This document shows, in pieces, positions 53,768 to 61,418 of a stretch of 64,000 bases of DNA. The first letter of the stretch is position 1, and the number at the start of each line of letters is the position of its first letter. The stretch spans positions 248,001 through 312,000 of the forward strand of contig NZ_JACIEP010000001.1 of NCBI RefSeq assembly GCF_014196915.1, given 5' to 3'. Source of the DNA: Dysgonomonas hofstadii (GTDB lineage Bacteria; Bacteroidota; Bacteroidia; Bacteroidales; Dysgonomonadaceae). A program made the translations under genes and the position numbers. The notes beneath the pieces are model-generated. The model was not told the DNA's origin, ran no database searches, and saw only the letters and a program-made list of their open reading frames with translations.

Positions 53768-55090
53768 TTATTCTTCAGTAACTGTGATTGTTACAGGTAA
53801 GCTGGACGCATTTATGGTAAATACGTATACTTTTCCTGTTACAAGAGTTTTGCCTGATTTCAGCCTGATGTTGCCATCTGTTGCCGGAGCTTCGAAAATG
53901 TCGCTGACAATGCTGATCCTGTCTTTCGTGAACTCGTTGCCCCAACCTCTCTGATAGAAGAATTTAAAATTAACGCCGCCAGATGAAGGTCTTAATGTGG
54001 TTCCGGCAATAAATTTAATTTGGAATGTTTTGTTTCCTAGAGGAGCTGTTGCGATTCCTTTGTCAGCATTCCAGTTGATAGAATTACGTGCGTAAGAAGG
54101 ATTTCCTACGTAGCCGTCACCTATTATCCAGATAGTTCCTTCTCCTGTAGTAGAATTGAAAACGGCAAGCGCATCACCTATCATCGGTTCTATTCTGAAA
54201 TATTTAAGATTGGCGTCGGCTGTGATCCGGTATTTACCATCTTTGGCGCGGAAAGTGAAAGAACCATCATTGTTTGTATCCAAGAATGTAGGGTCTATCC
54301 ACCAGTCGTTCAGGTCGGGATATCCGCCGATTACAATTGTTTGGTTTTGAGTGAATTCTTGTTCCAGAATACTTAATCCATTTGATGGATCGGGGAATAA
54401 ATGCCTGGCAAAGGATGGTGGAACAAACGGCCTTCCTTCATATGTGAGGGTATTGAACGAAATACCATATTCGCCTACCTCGTCGCTGAGGAAAGGGATA
54501 GAGTCTGTCTGGTTTTCTTTTATTATCCTGTTTTCTTTTACCCATCCGAAACTTATTTCATTGCCTCTTTCGCCATACGCAGGAGCAACAATAAGCGCAG
54601 GCGTATACTGCGATGGAAAAACTTCGCTGGCGACATAAAGATGCTCTCCCGTCGAACTAGGTTTCATCTGATATTCTCCTGCTTCAGTCTTTAATATCAG
54701 GTATGGGAATTGAGGACGGGAAAGGTTTATACTGGTACTTGATATAGCAAAATCAAAATCCTTATTCTTAACAACAAACTTCAGTTCGGCTGTTCCGTCA
54801 GGAATATTTCCCAGGAATGGAATAAATAGTTTACCGGAATATGTTCCCGGATTATTTACCGGAATAAAAGTCTCAGATACAAGAATATCACTGTAATAAA
54901 GTATAGCCTGGATTTTGTTTAATGGATCATTCCCATCGACAGTGACCGAAAAAGGAATGCTATCTCCGAAATAAGCAGAAGCCGCTACATCGAAAGACAC
55001 TAAATTCGGTATTTTATCCTTATCGTCATCGCAAGCTGCGAAACAGAAAAGGATTGCAAGCATTAGAATAAAAAATGTGCATTTTTTCAT
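53768..55090 (-). CDS. Surface glycan-binding lipoprotein (second locus)
   Basis: A 440-residue lipoprotein (lipobox FAAC, Cys20). It has an N-terminal Ig-like domain (about 25-125) followed by three or four beta modules with aromatic patches, for example NDWWIDPTFLDTNNDGSFTF, NSINWNADKGIATAPL and KFFYQRGWGNEF. These resemble the DUF5121/DUF5125-type binding proteins encoded beside GH30 enzymes in beta-1,6-glucan loci. No catalytic motif is apparent. It lies between the GH30 gene and susC and is probably the surface protein that recruits the polysaccharide. The family call is from overall pattern and not certain. Confidence 0.75.
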   Translation of the reverse strand: MKKCTFFILMLAILFCFAACDDDKDKIPNLVSFDVAASAYFGDSIPFSVTVDGNDPLNKIQAILYYSDILVSETFIPVNNPGTYSGKLFIPFLGNIPDGTAELKFVVKNKDFDFAISSTSINLSRPQFPYLILKTEAGEYQMKPSSTGEHLYVASEVFPSQYTPALIVAPAYGERGNEISFGWVKENRIIKENQTDSIPFLSDEVGEYGISFNTLTYEGRPFVPPSFARHLFPDPSNGLSILEQEFTQNQTIVIGGYPDLNDWWIDPTFLDTNNDGSFTFRAKDGKYRITADANLKYFRIEPMIGDALAVFNSTTGEGTIWIIGDGYVGNPSYARNSINWNADKGIATAPLGNKTFQIKFIAGTTLRPSSGGVNFKFFYQRGWGNEFTKDRISIVSDIFEAPATDGNIRLKSGKTLVTGKVYVFTINASSLPVTITVTEE

Positions 55091-55131
55091 AATAAATTTT
55101 GGCCTTTAATTGTTAGATAATTTAAATAGTT

Positions 55132-56697
55132 TTATTTTGCCCACCTGTAAGAGACCACAGATTTTGCCGGGACTTCGAATACGAAATGTTTTTTATTATC
55201 AGATATGGTTATTTTTTTACTGCTGCTGTTTTTGTTAAGTAATACCATTGCATAGGTGCCGTCGGTATTTTCGAATGCCGAATATATAAATCCGTCCTCG
55301 AAGAATCCCTTTGTGCCGATGCGGACGGCTCCGGGTTTTACGACCGATGACATATGTCCTATGATGTAATAATGGGAATTCCGTGTTATTGTTCTGAAAT
55401 CGGACAGGCTGATGTCTACTGCTCCGTAACATGTTTTACAACCTCCGTCACGCCATGGTCCCCGCGATGTGTCGAGCATAAGGTTCCATACAATAACGGC
55501 TTTGCACCAATTGTTGACAGTACCCAACGCCACATTCTCCATATCAGCCATCAGGCGTGAGTTCAGGTCTTGTCCGTTATTCCATGTGCCAATAGAGGTT
55601 TCTGTAAAAATGAGTTCTTTATCGGGTTGCCCGTTGTGGATATTGATAAGTTCGCTACGGTTTCCGCCATAGTCATGGTAAGCGGCTCCTGTTAAGTATT
55701 TTGCCGCATCCGTGTCCTGATATATTTTGAGAGGATAGCTTTTTTGACTTGCAATGTTATCATAGTTATAGTTATGGTCGAAAGCATAGACCTTAGGATG
55801 TAACCCGGATTTCTCCAACTGGGGGCCTAGTGCTGTTTTAATAAAATCTCTTTGTTCTTCCCAACCCATGTATAAAGAGGCTGAATTCTTTCTGTTCAAG
55901 GGCTCATTTTGAATGGTGATAGCCGTGATAGGTATTCCCTCTTTTTCAAAAGCCTTAATCCATTTTACAAAATAAGTGGCATAATCCTGATAGTATTTAG
56001 GGTTAAGTTGCCCGCTTGTCCATGAGTTGTAAGGTTGCAGGTCGCTCAGATTATTTACTTTCATCCAACGGGGGCAAGTCCAGGGCGAACCTAGTATTTT
56101 AATTGAAGGATTAATTTTTAGAATATCTTTCAATATTGGGATAACATAATCCTTTTCTTCGCTTTGAAGGGCAAAATTTTCGATGCCCTCTTCATCGCAA
56201 CAGGTATATTCGCTGAGTGAGAAGTCGGAGCAACCGATAGAGATACGGATGTAGCTGTAGCCCAAGCCGTCCTTCGGATCGAAAGTCTCTTTTAGAAATT
56301 TATATCTGTCTTCTTTGTCCATCCTTAGCAGGTTGAAGCATGTGGAGCCTGTTACCGCAGCTCCGAAACCATCCATTTCCTGAAATTTTTCGGAAGGATC
56401 GATCGTAATAGTAGATGGCGACATATTGCTTTTATCGCTGAAACTAACCCCTGTCCGGTGAAGATCCATAGACCGGTTTGTGGTTGTCACAATGATGCTT
56501 ACATCTTTATTATCCGGAGTTTCTCCTGGTTCTTCTTTCTTTATATCTTCATCTGGAGAGTTGCTGCTGCATCCCCATCCCATAAAAGAAATATTACAAA
56601 GAAGTAACAGAAGGAAAGCTCTTTTTAGCTGATGAACCAGTTGACTTATGAAAATCGGTTCGGTAGATGTTGATGGTTTGTTTTTTTGTCTAATCAT
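55132..56697 (-). CDS. GH30 glucanase-type lipoprotein (subfamily 3-like)
   Basis: A 521-residue lipoprotein with an unusually long 42-residue leader before the lipobox (MGWGC, Cys43). The GH30 barrel starts FQEMDGFGAAVTGSTCFNLL; SYIRISIGCSDFSLSEYT and SPWTCPRWMK are family motifs. The acid/base is Glu265 in TIQNEPLN and the nucleophile Glu366 in IFTETSIGTW. A C-terminal beta-sandwich ends KSVVSYRW. The pattern is that of GH30_3, where Bacteroidota members are surface endo-beta-1,6-glucanases. It is the first gene of the long operon after the promoter region and next to a binding protein and SusCD, as in known beta-1,6-glucan loci. Confidence 0.9.
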   Translation of the reverse strand: MIRQKNKPSTSTEPIFISQLVHQLKRAFLLLLLCNISFMGWGCSSNSPDEDIKKEEPGETPDNKDVSIIVTTTNRSMDLHRTGVSFSDKSNMSPSTITIDPSEKFQEMDGFGAAVTGSTCFNLLRMDKEDRYKFLKETFDPKDGLGYSYIRISIGCSDFSLSEYTCCDEEGIENFALQSEEKDYVIPILKDILKINPSIKILGSPWTCPRWMKVNNLSDLQPYNSWTSGQLNPKYYQDYATYFVKWIKAFEKEGIPITAITIQNEPLNRKNSASLYMGWEEQRDFIKTALGPQLEKSGLHPKVYAFDHNYNYDNIASQKSYPLKIYQDTDAAKYLTGAAYHDYGGNRSELINIHNGQPDKELIFTETSIGTWNNGQDLNSRLMADMENVALGTVNNWCKAVIVWNLMLDTSRGPWRDGGCKTCYGAVDISLSDFRTITRNSHYYIIGHMSSVVKPGAVRIGTKGFFEDGFIYSAFENTDGTYAMVLLNKNSSSKKITISDNKKHFVFEVPAKSVVSYRWAK

Positions 56698-56752
56698 ATG
56701 TATTCGATTTACGGTGTTTTATGAAATGTTCAGGTTTAGATATTTTTCAATG

Positions 56753-56760
56753 CAAACATA
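56753..56760 (-). promoter_or_regulatory. Promoter -7 box for the second-locus operon
   Basis: The minus strand reads TATGTTTG, an exact TAnnTTTG match, 56 bp before the GH30 start. A TTTG (minus strand, 56776-56779) lies 15 bases upstream, closer than the usual 19-21. It lies between the regulator's terminator and GH30, so a promoter is expected here. Confidence 0.45.
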
Positions 56761-56922
56761 TTTAGATTGGAAATGCAAAAATTTGATAAAACTAAAAAAG
56801 TGAAATGTTAAATTTCATAATTTGCTGATAAACATATTGTTGACATGCTGTCTGGAGGTTGAATAAGTGGAAAAAACACAAATAATTAAAGTTATTTTTA
56901 TCACATGAAAACAACTTTTAAT

Positions 56923-56953
56923 GAAAAATCCCGGCATTTTAACTTGTCGGGAT
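56923..56953 (-). terminator. Terminator of the TPR/HTH regulator gene
   Basis: On the minus strand ATCCCG (56953-56948) pairs with CGGGAT (56933-56928) and is followed directly by TTTTCAT. It lies 33 bp after the regulator stop codon and separates the regulator transcript from the GH30-led operon. Confidence 0.75.
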
Positions 56954-56985
56954 CGTAATATATTGAGAGTGGAACTTAACGGTTT

Positions 56986-58641
56986 TTATTTATGGAATGT
57001 ACTAATCTTTTTTACAGTCCATTCAAAATCTTCTCTTGATATTTTTGCTTTGTTTTTGATCTTCGCTCGGTAATTATATATTGTGTTGACCGAATAACCA
57101 AGAAAGTTAGCAATTTTGGTACTGTCGTCAATGCCAAGCCGCATGAGGGCATATATGCGAAGCTCGGTATTCAGGACTTCTCCTTTTTTCAATATGATTC
57201 TCTCATCATCTTGTAATAAAGAATTGAATTTATCTACAAAGTCGGGGAATAGATGCATAAACATATTGTCGAAGTTTGTGAAAAATTCTTTGAGTTCTTC
57301 CTCCTTCAACTGATTATTTTTGGTGATCTTGAATAGGTTTTCTATTTCTTTATTCTGAATTTTTTTATTTACCATTTTCCGGTATTCATCCATTTTTTCT
57401 ATATATTTCGAACATTGATCGAGAAAATATCCGATATATTCTTCTTTTATATAATTAGCCTCAGTTACCTCAATGTTTATATTTTTGAGGTTATTATTCA
57501 TATTATGTAATTTCTGATTGAGGGCATTTAGCTCCGTATTTGCTTCTTTAAGCCGTTTGCTGATTAAAATACCTTTCCTCATTTGTTTGTATACATAACA
57601 TACCGATATGATCAGCAATATGGATAAGACACTGGTAATAATAAGGGAAATGCGGAGCTTTTTTCTCTGTTCGTTACTCTTCGCCTGATAGGCTTTGTCT
57701 ATGATAGACTGGATATTAATTATCTCTGAACTTCTGATACGTGTGTTATAATCGTTGATGTTATCGAGGGAGAAGCGCACATACATATAGGCTCTGTTTA
57801 CATCTCCTTCCTGCATCAGCATATTTGCCAGGCTGGGTATAGACGCATTGTCTTTTATAGCTGACTGTATATCTGATATAGCAGATAAAATAAGATATTT
57901 TTTTTCCTGCTCTTTATCCTCTTTTTTTCTGTATAGTAACGACCTGTGAAAGGTGATTAAGGCATAACCGGGCGTTCCCATTTTAATATGTTGCAGCCGT
58001 TGATCGTTTATTTTCAGGGCTTCGTCTATTTTACCCTGTTCACGTATTGTATTCTCACGTAATCTGAGAGATATTTCTGAATTCGAATCGGCCAGGCTGA
58101 TTATAGAATCCCTGTAGGTGTTGTTTTTTTGCCAGTATCGCCATCTGTCACGGCTGTTTTGGGTGTATAGCCCCATTCCGGAATATATGCTCCGGTAAGC
58201 TGAATAATATTCTATTAATTGGGCTTTATCCAGAAACTCTCTTTTCACGTTATCGATTATGTCTATAGCTTCCTTATACATACCCAGAGCCGAAAAAATA
58301 TCTGCGGTAGCAATGGATGTTTCATTTATTTTATGAGGTTCGTTCAAAGAATATGCTATATCCATATTATAATTGAGGTAGCGTATGGCTGAATCTGAAA
58401 TAAAGGATTTGTATTCGTTGTAGATCGCAGAATTTAAAGAATACATTTTATCTATAGAATTTGCAGATCTTATTTTTTCAGATTTAAGTTCTTCTATTCT
58501 GGCTTCTTTTAATTCTACATATAAAGCACAATTCTTTATTTTATTGTCAAGTTCCTGAAATAGAGAATCCAATTCATTTTTTGAGTATAGGTTTTTAGAA
58601 AAAATGAAGATAACGACGAAGAAAAACAGTTTTTTTCCCAT
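56986..58641 (-). CDS. Membrane-bound TPR/helix-turn-helix regulator (DUF6377-like)
   Basis: A 551-residue protein with a signal peptide (about 1-20), a long helical periplasmic region with TPR-like repeats (about 25-320), one membrane helix (about 330-352, ISLIITSVLSILLIISVCYVY), a cytoplasmic coiled coil (about 355-470, KRLKEANTELNALNQKLHNM) and a C-terminal LuxR/GerE-like helix-turn-helix (about 490-535, LGIDDSTKIANFLGYSVNTIYNYRAKIKNKAK). There is no kinase or receiver domain. Proteins of this layout lie beside SusCD loci and likely sense a sugar or envelope signal and activate the adjacent operon. It is transcribed alone, upstream of GH30, in contrast to the HTCS of the xyloglucan locus. 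Confidence 0.85.
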   Translation of the reverse strand: MGKKLFFFVVIFIFSKNLYSKNELDSLFQELDNKIKNCALYVELKEARIEELKSEKIRSANSIDKMYSLNSAIYNEYKSFISDSAIRYLNYNMDIAYSLNEPHKINETSIATADIFSALGMYKEAIDIIDNVKREFLDKAQLIEYYSAYRSIYSGMGLYTQNSRDRWRYWQKNNTYRDSIISLADSNSEISLRLRENTIREQGKIDEALKINDQRLQHIKMGTPGYALITFHRSLLYRKKEDKEQEKKYLILSAISDIQSAIKDNASIPSLANMLMQEGDVNRAYMYVRFSLDNINDYNTRIRSSEIINIQSIIDKAYQAKSNEQRKKLRISLIITSVLSILLIISVCYVYKQMRKGILISKRLKEANTELNALNQKLHNMNNNLKNINIEVTEANYIKEEYIGYFLDQCSKYIEKMDEYRKMVNKKIQNKEIENLFKITKNNQLKEEELKEFFTNFDNMFMHLFPDFVDKFNSLLQDDERIILKKGEVLNTELRIYALMRLGIDDSTKIANFLGYSVNTIYNYRAKIKNKAKISREDFEWTVKKISTFHK

Positions 58642-58943
58642 ATTAAACTCTGTATAAATACAATTTTATAGTGGAAGTTAGGTTTTTGATTTTAATAGTA
58701 GTATAGAAAATAGCTTACTTAAACAAGTGTTTTTATAATACCAGTTTTATGAAGCTAAGATACAAAAATATAATATATGTCATAATGCTTAAATATAATT
58801 TAATAAGAGATGCACTCTTGATTTAGTTGTCTCTCTCGATTATAAGTATCCGAGATTTTTAATATATTTATGCTCACTATACAAAACCACGGCCATATAT
58901 AAAGTGTTCTTTATATAGTTTGGCGCCATTTTAAATAAAATTT
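58642..58943. other. Divergent AT-rich intergenic region
   Basis: A 302-bp interval between the minus-strand regulator and the plus-strand AraC fragment. The minus strand has TATTTTTG at 58763-58770, an exact TAnnTTTG promoter match for the regulator, about 120 bp before its start. I see no gene, strong hairpin or exact plus-strand promoter box; the sequence is very AT-rich. Confidence 0.4.
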
Positions 58944-59222
58944 ATGAAAGATTCAATATTAAGAGAAGTAACACCTCTGTCAAAAAGAGATTGTTTTATG
59001 ATATTTTCGCGGGTAAAACAACATTTTACCTTTCCTATACATGTACATGCCGAATATGAATTGAATTTTATAGAAAACGGAGCCGGTTCCAAACGCGTAG
59101 CAGGAGATAGTATCGAAGAAATCGGAGAACTGGAACTGACACTGATAACAGGTTCCAGCCTGGAGCATGGATGGCTCGATCATAAGTGCACTTCGAAAGA
59201 AATAAAGGAAATAACGATTCAT
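58944..59222 (+). pseudogene. AraC-family regulator, N-terminal fragment (truncated by deletion)
   Basis: The first about 92 codons encode the cupin-like ligand-binding half of an AraC-type regulator (TPLSKRDCFMIFSRVKQHFTFPIHVHAEYELNFIENG, then DLTL-like and HGWLDHKCTSKEIKEITIH). Similarity stops at EITIH (59221). The frame then runs on for 28 unrelated codons to a stop at 59306, because it has entered SusD sequence out of frame. The roughly 190 residues that should follow, including both helix-turn-helix motifs, are absent. The product could not bind DNA. It is probably the lost regulator of the mannan-type locus to the right. Confidence 0.85.
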
Positions 59223-60106
59223 CTTTGTTATTTGCCATACAATGCACAAATGACGGATACGGATATGGTAATCCGAGAAATGTTTCTCTTTCAAGAAACG
59301 CATTGATCACTCTGGGTTCTTCATGGGGAGCAGGGAAAGGCCCTACGCTTAGCTTGCAGGAAACATTTGACCCGAGAGACGCACGCCGTTATTATACTTA
59401 CATGAGAAATGGAGACTCGTATAGTAATCTGGGTGGTGGTGGCTATACTTACCGCAATTTTTCGGAAGATGAATCTACTGAAGCTGCCAATGAAATGCTG
59501 GCTCACGTCAGGAAATATGTAATCGGGGCGAATGCCGATTGCGATGGTTTGGCAGGAGCCACTAACCAGGATGCAGGGAATAACCTTTATCTGCTCCGTT
59601 TGACTGATGTATATCTTTGCTATGTTGAGGCTTGCATTGCTTCCGGTTCTTCTACGTCTGATGCCCTGGCTATAGATGTGTTTAAACAGGTGCGTACTCG
59701 TGCCGGACTTTCTTATGATGCTACATCAATCACTTATGATGACCTTATCAAAGAACGCCGTGTAGAGTTTGCACTTGAAAGTGTCAACTTCTTTGATGTC
59801 AAGAGAATGAGCTATCGCGATATGAGCAAAGCCCTATCTTATCTGAATGGCATGAAGCGTGAACGTCAGTATGTTTCTAATGCAAGTTATACATGGCAGG
59901 AGCGTAATGCCAGCGGTGCGTATCATGGAGGATTTACCCCAATTAATCCTAGTGCCGATCCTTCAGGAAAGGGTACTATTTTCTTCATCAATGAAGATGC
60001 CGCATCTATTACAATTACAGAAAAGAATCTAGTGTTACCGGTTCCGGCCGAGACTATAACAAAAACTCCTTCTATAACTCAGGAGCCTGTCGATTATCCA
60101 TTTTAA
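59219..60106 (+). pseudogene. SusD-like protein, C-terminal fragment (5' half deleted)
   Basis: From about 59219 the second frame encodes authentic SusD C-terminal sequence: SLLFAIQCTNDGYGYGNPRN, then LQETFDPRDARRYYTYM, NLYLLRLTDVYLCYVEACIASG, DLIKERRVEFALESVNFFDVKRMSYRDM and LVLPVPAETIT near the end. About 295 codons remain of a protein that should be 500-600. There is no signal peptide or lipobox; the first ATG in the frame (59186) lies in AraC sequence. The N-terminal half and the susC gene that normally precedes susD are missing. The fragment would not be exported. The genes that follow remain intact. Confidence 0.88.
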
Positions 60107-60126
60107 CCTTTTAGTTCAGATCGATT

Positions 60127-61401
60127 ATGAAAAAATATATATTTAATGTAATTGTCGCACTGTCAGCACTTATTGCATTTAACTCGTGCTCTGATGACGA
60201 TAACGGAGGATCGGGAAAAGGAACTCCGGTGGTAAGATATGTGCGGCCATGCGATGCCTCAGTTTCGGACTCATTGTTGACCGGAGCATATCTGGGTAAT
60301 CAGATTGCCATTATAGGAGAAAATCTGGGAAGTGTTAATAAAATATACTTTAACGACCAGAAAGCGAAACTGAACCCGAATTTTGTGACAGACAATGCTA
60401 TTATAGTGACTATTCCTTCAGGTATTCCGGGAGAGAAGGAAGATTTGATAAAGTTATATACGAATAATGACTCTTGCTATTATTCATTCGAAACATTAGT
60501 TCCTGCTCCATCTCCGCGGACAATGACTTGCGAATATGTAGAGGATGGAGATATTGCCTATATTCAGGGACTTTACTTTATTCATGAAGATGCAAATCCT
60601 TTAACGGTCACTTTTGCCGGAGGACTGAATGCTGAAATTATAAGTTATGATCTAAATAATATAGAGGTTCGTGTTCCCGCAGGTGCACAGAGTGGTCCTA
60701 TAGAAGTGACTTCTGTATATGGAACAAGTAAAAGTTATTTCGACTTCCGTGATCAACGCAATATTGTTCTCGATTTTAATAATGGCAATTATCCGGACTA
60801 TGACTATTTCTTTGGCTGGCATGGAGGAAAAGGAGTTACCTCTGATAATGGAATAAATGGGAATTATTTGATTTTCTCCGGAGATCTTGGTGGAGACGGA
60901 TCAAGTACAGATGCTGATTTCTGTTTCGATCGCTGGACATATACACCGGACGATCCTGACTTCTTCGATGCCAGTGCGTTAAGCAAATATGCAGTGAAGT
61001 TTGAGGCTAAAGTAATAGGAGACTGGTCGGCATGTGCATTCCAGGTTATTTTCACAGGAGTTGACGAGGTTTGGCTGAACTGGCAAAATAATGGTAACTG
61101 GCCTGACTATGCAGGTACTCATGGTGGCAATGAAACATGGAAACGGGATAGTACCTATCCTCGCGGATTGTGGACGCCTTGGGCGGAGACAGGTTCGTTC
61201 ACTACAGATGGCTGGATTACTGTGACAATGCCATTGAGCGACTTTAAATACGGTATAAACGGAGAGTCGATTAGCAGCCCTAAACCTGCCGGACATTATT
61301 CAGGAATTACTCTGTTTGTTGGAGCCGGAGGTGCTGAGGGGACAGACTGTTCTCCGACGATCTATGTTGATAATGTACGTGTAGTAGAAGCTGAAAGATA
61401 A
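60127..61401 (+). CDS. TIG-domain surface glycan-binding lipoprotein
   Basis: A 424-residue lipoprotein (lipobox FNSC, Cys21). Two IPT/TIG Ig-like domains come first (about 35-125 with GNQIAIIGENLGSVNKIYF, and about 130-210 with RVPAGAQSGPIEVTSVYG). A C-terminal beta-sandwich of about 200 residues follows (IVLDFNNGNYPDYDYFFGWHGG to YVDNVRVVEAE), rich in Trp and similar to the xylan/mannan-binding domain of SGBP-B proteins. It lies 20 bp after the SusD fragment in the usual position of a surface binding protein. It appears intact, although its transporter has been lost. Confidence 0.85.
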   Translation: MKKYIFNVIVALSALIAFNSCSDDDNGGSGKGTPVVRYVRPCDASVSDSLLTGAYLGNQIAIIGENLGSVNKIYFNDQKAKLNPNFVTDNAIIVTIPSGIPGEKEDLIKLYTNNDSCYYSFETLVPAPSPRTMTCEYVEDGDIAYIQGLYFIHEDANPLTVTFAGGLNAEIISYDLNNIEVRVPAGAQSGPIEVTSVYGTSKSYFDFRDQRNIVLDFNNGNYPDYDYFFGWHGGKGVTSDNGINGNYLIFSGDLGGDGSSTDADFCFDRWTYTPDDPDFFDASALSKYAVKFEAKVIGDWSACAFQVIFTGVDEVWLNWQNNGNWPDYAGTHGGNETWKRDSTYPRGLWTPWAETGSFTTDGWITVTMPLSDFKYGINGESISSPKPAGHYSGITLFVGAGGAEGTDCSPTIYVDNVRVVEAER

Positions 61402-61418
61402 TCTTAAAAACTGAAAAA

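Noticed and set aside
59186-60106. A complete 306-residue gene starting at 59186
   Set aside because: The first about 10 codons are AraC sequence read out of frame; real SusD similarity begins only at about 59219 and lacks any export signal. Treated as a deletion fragment.
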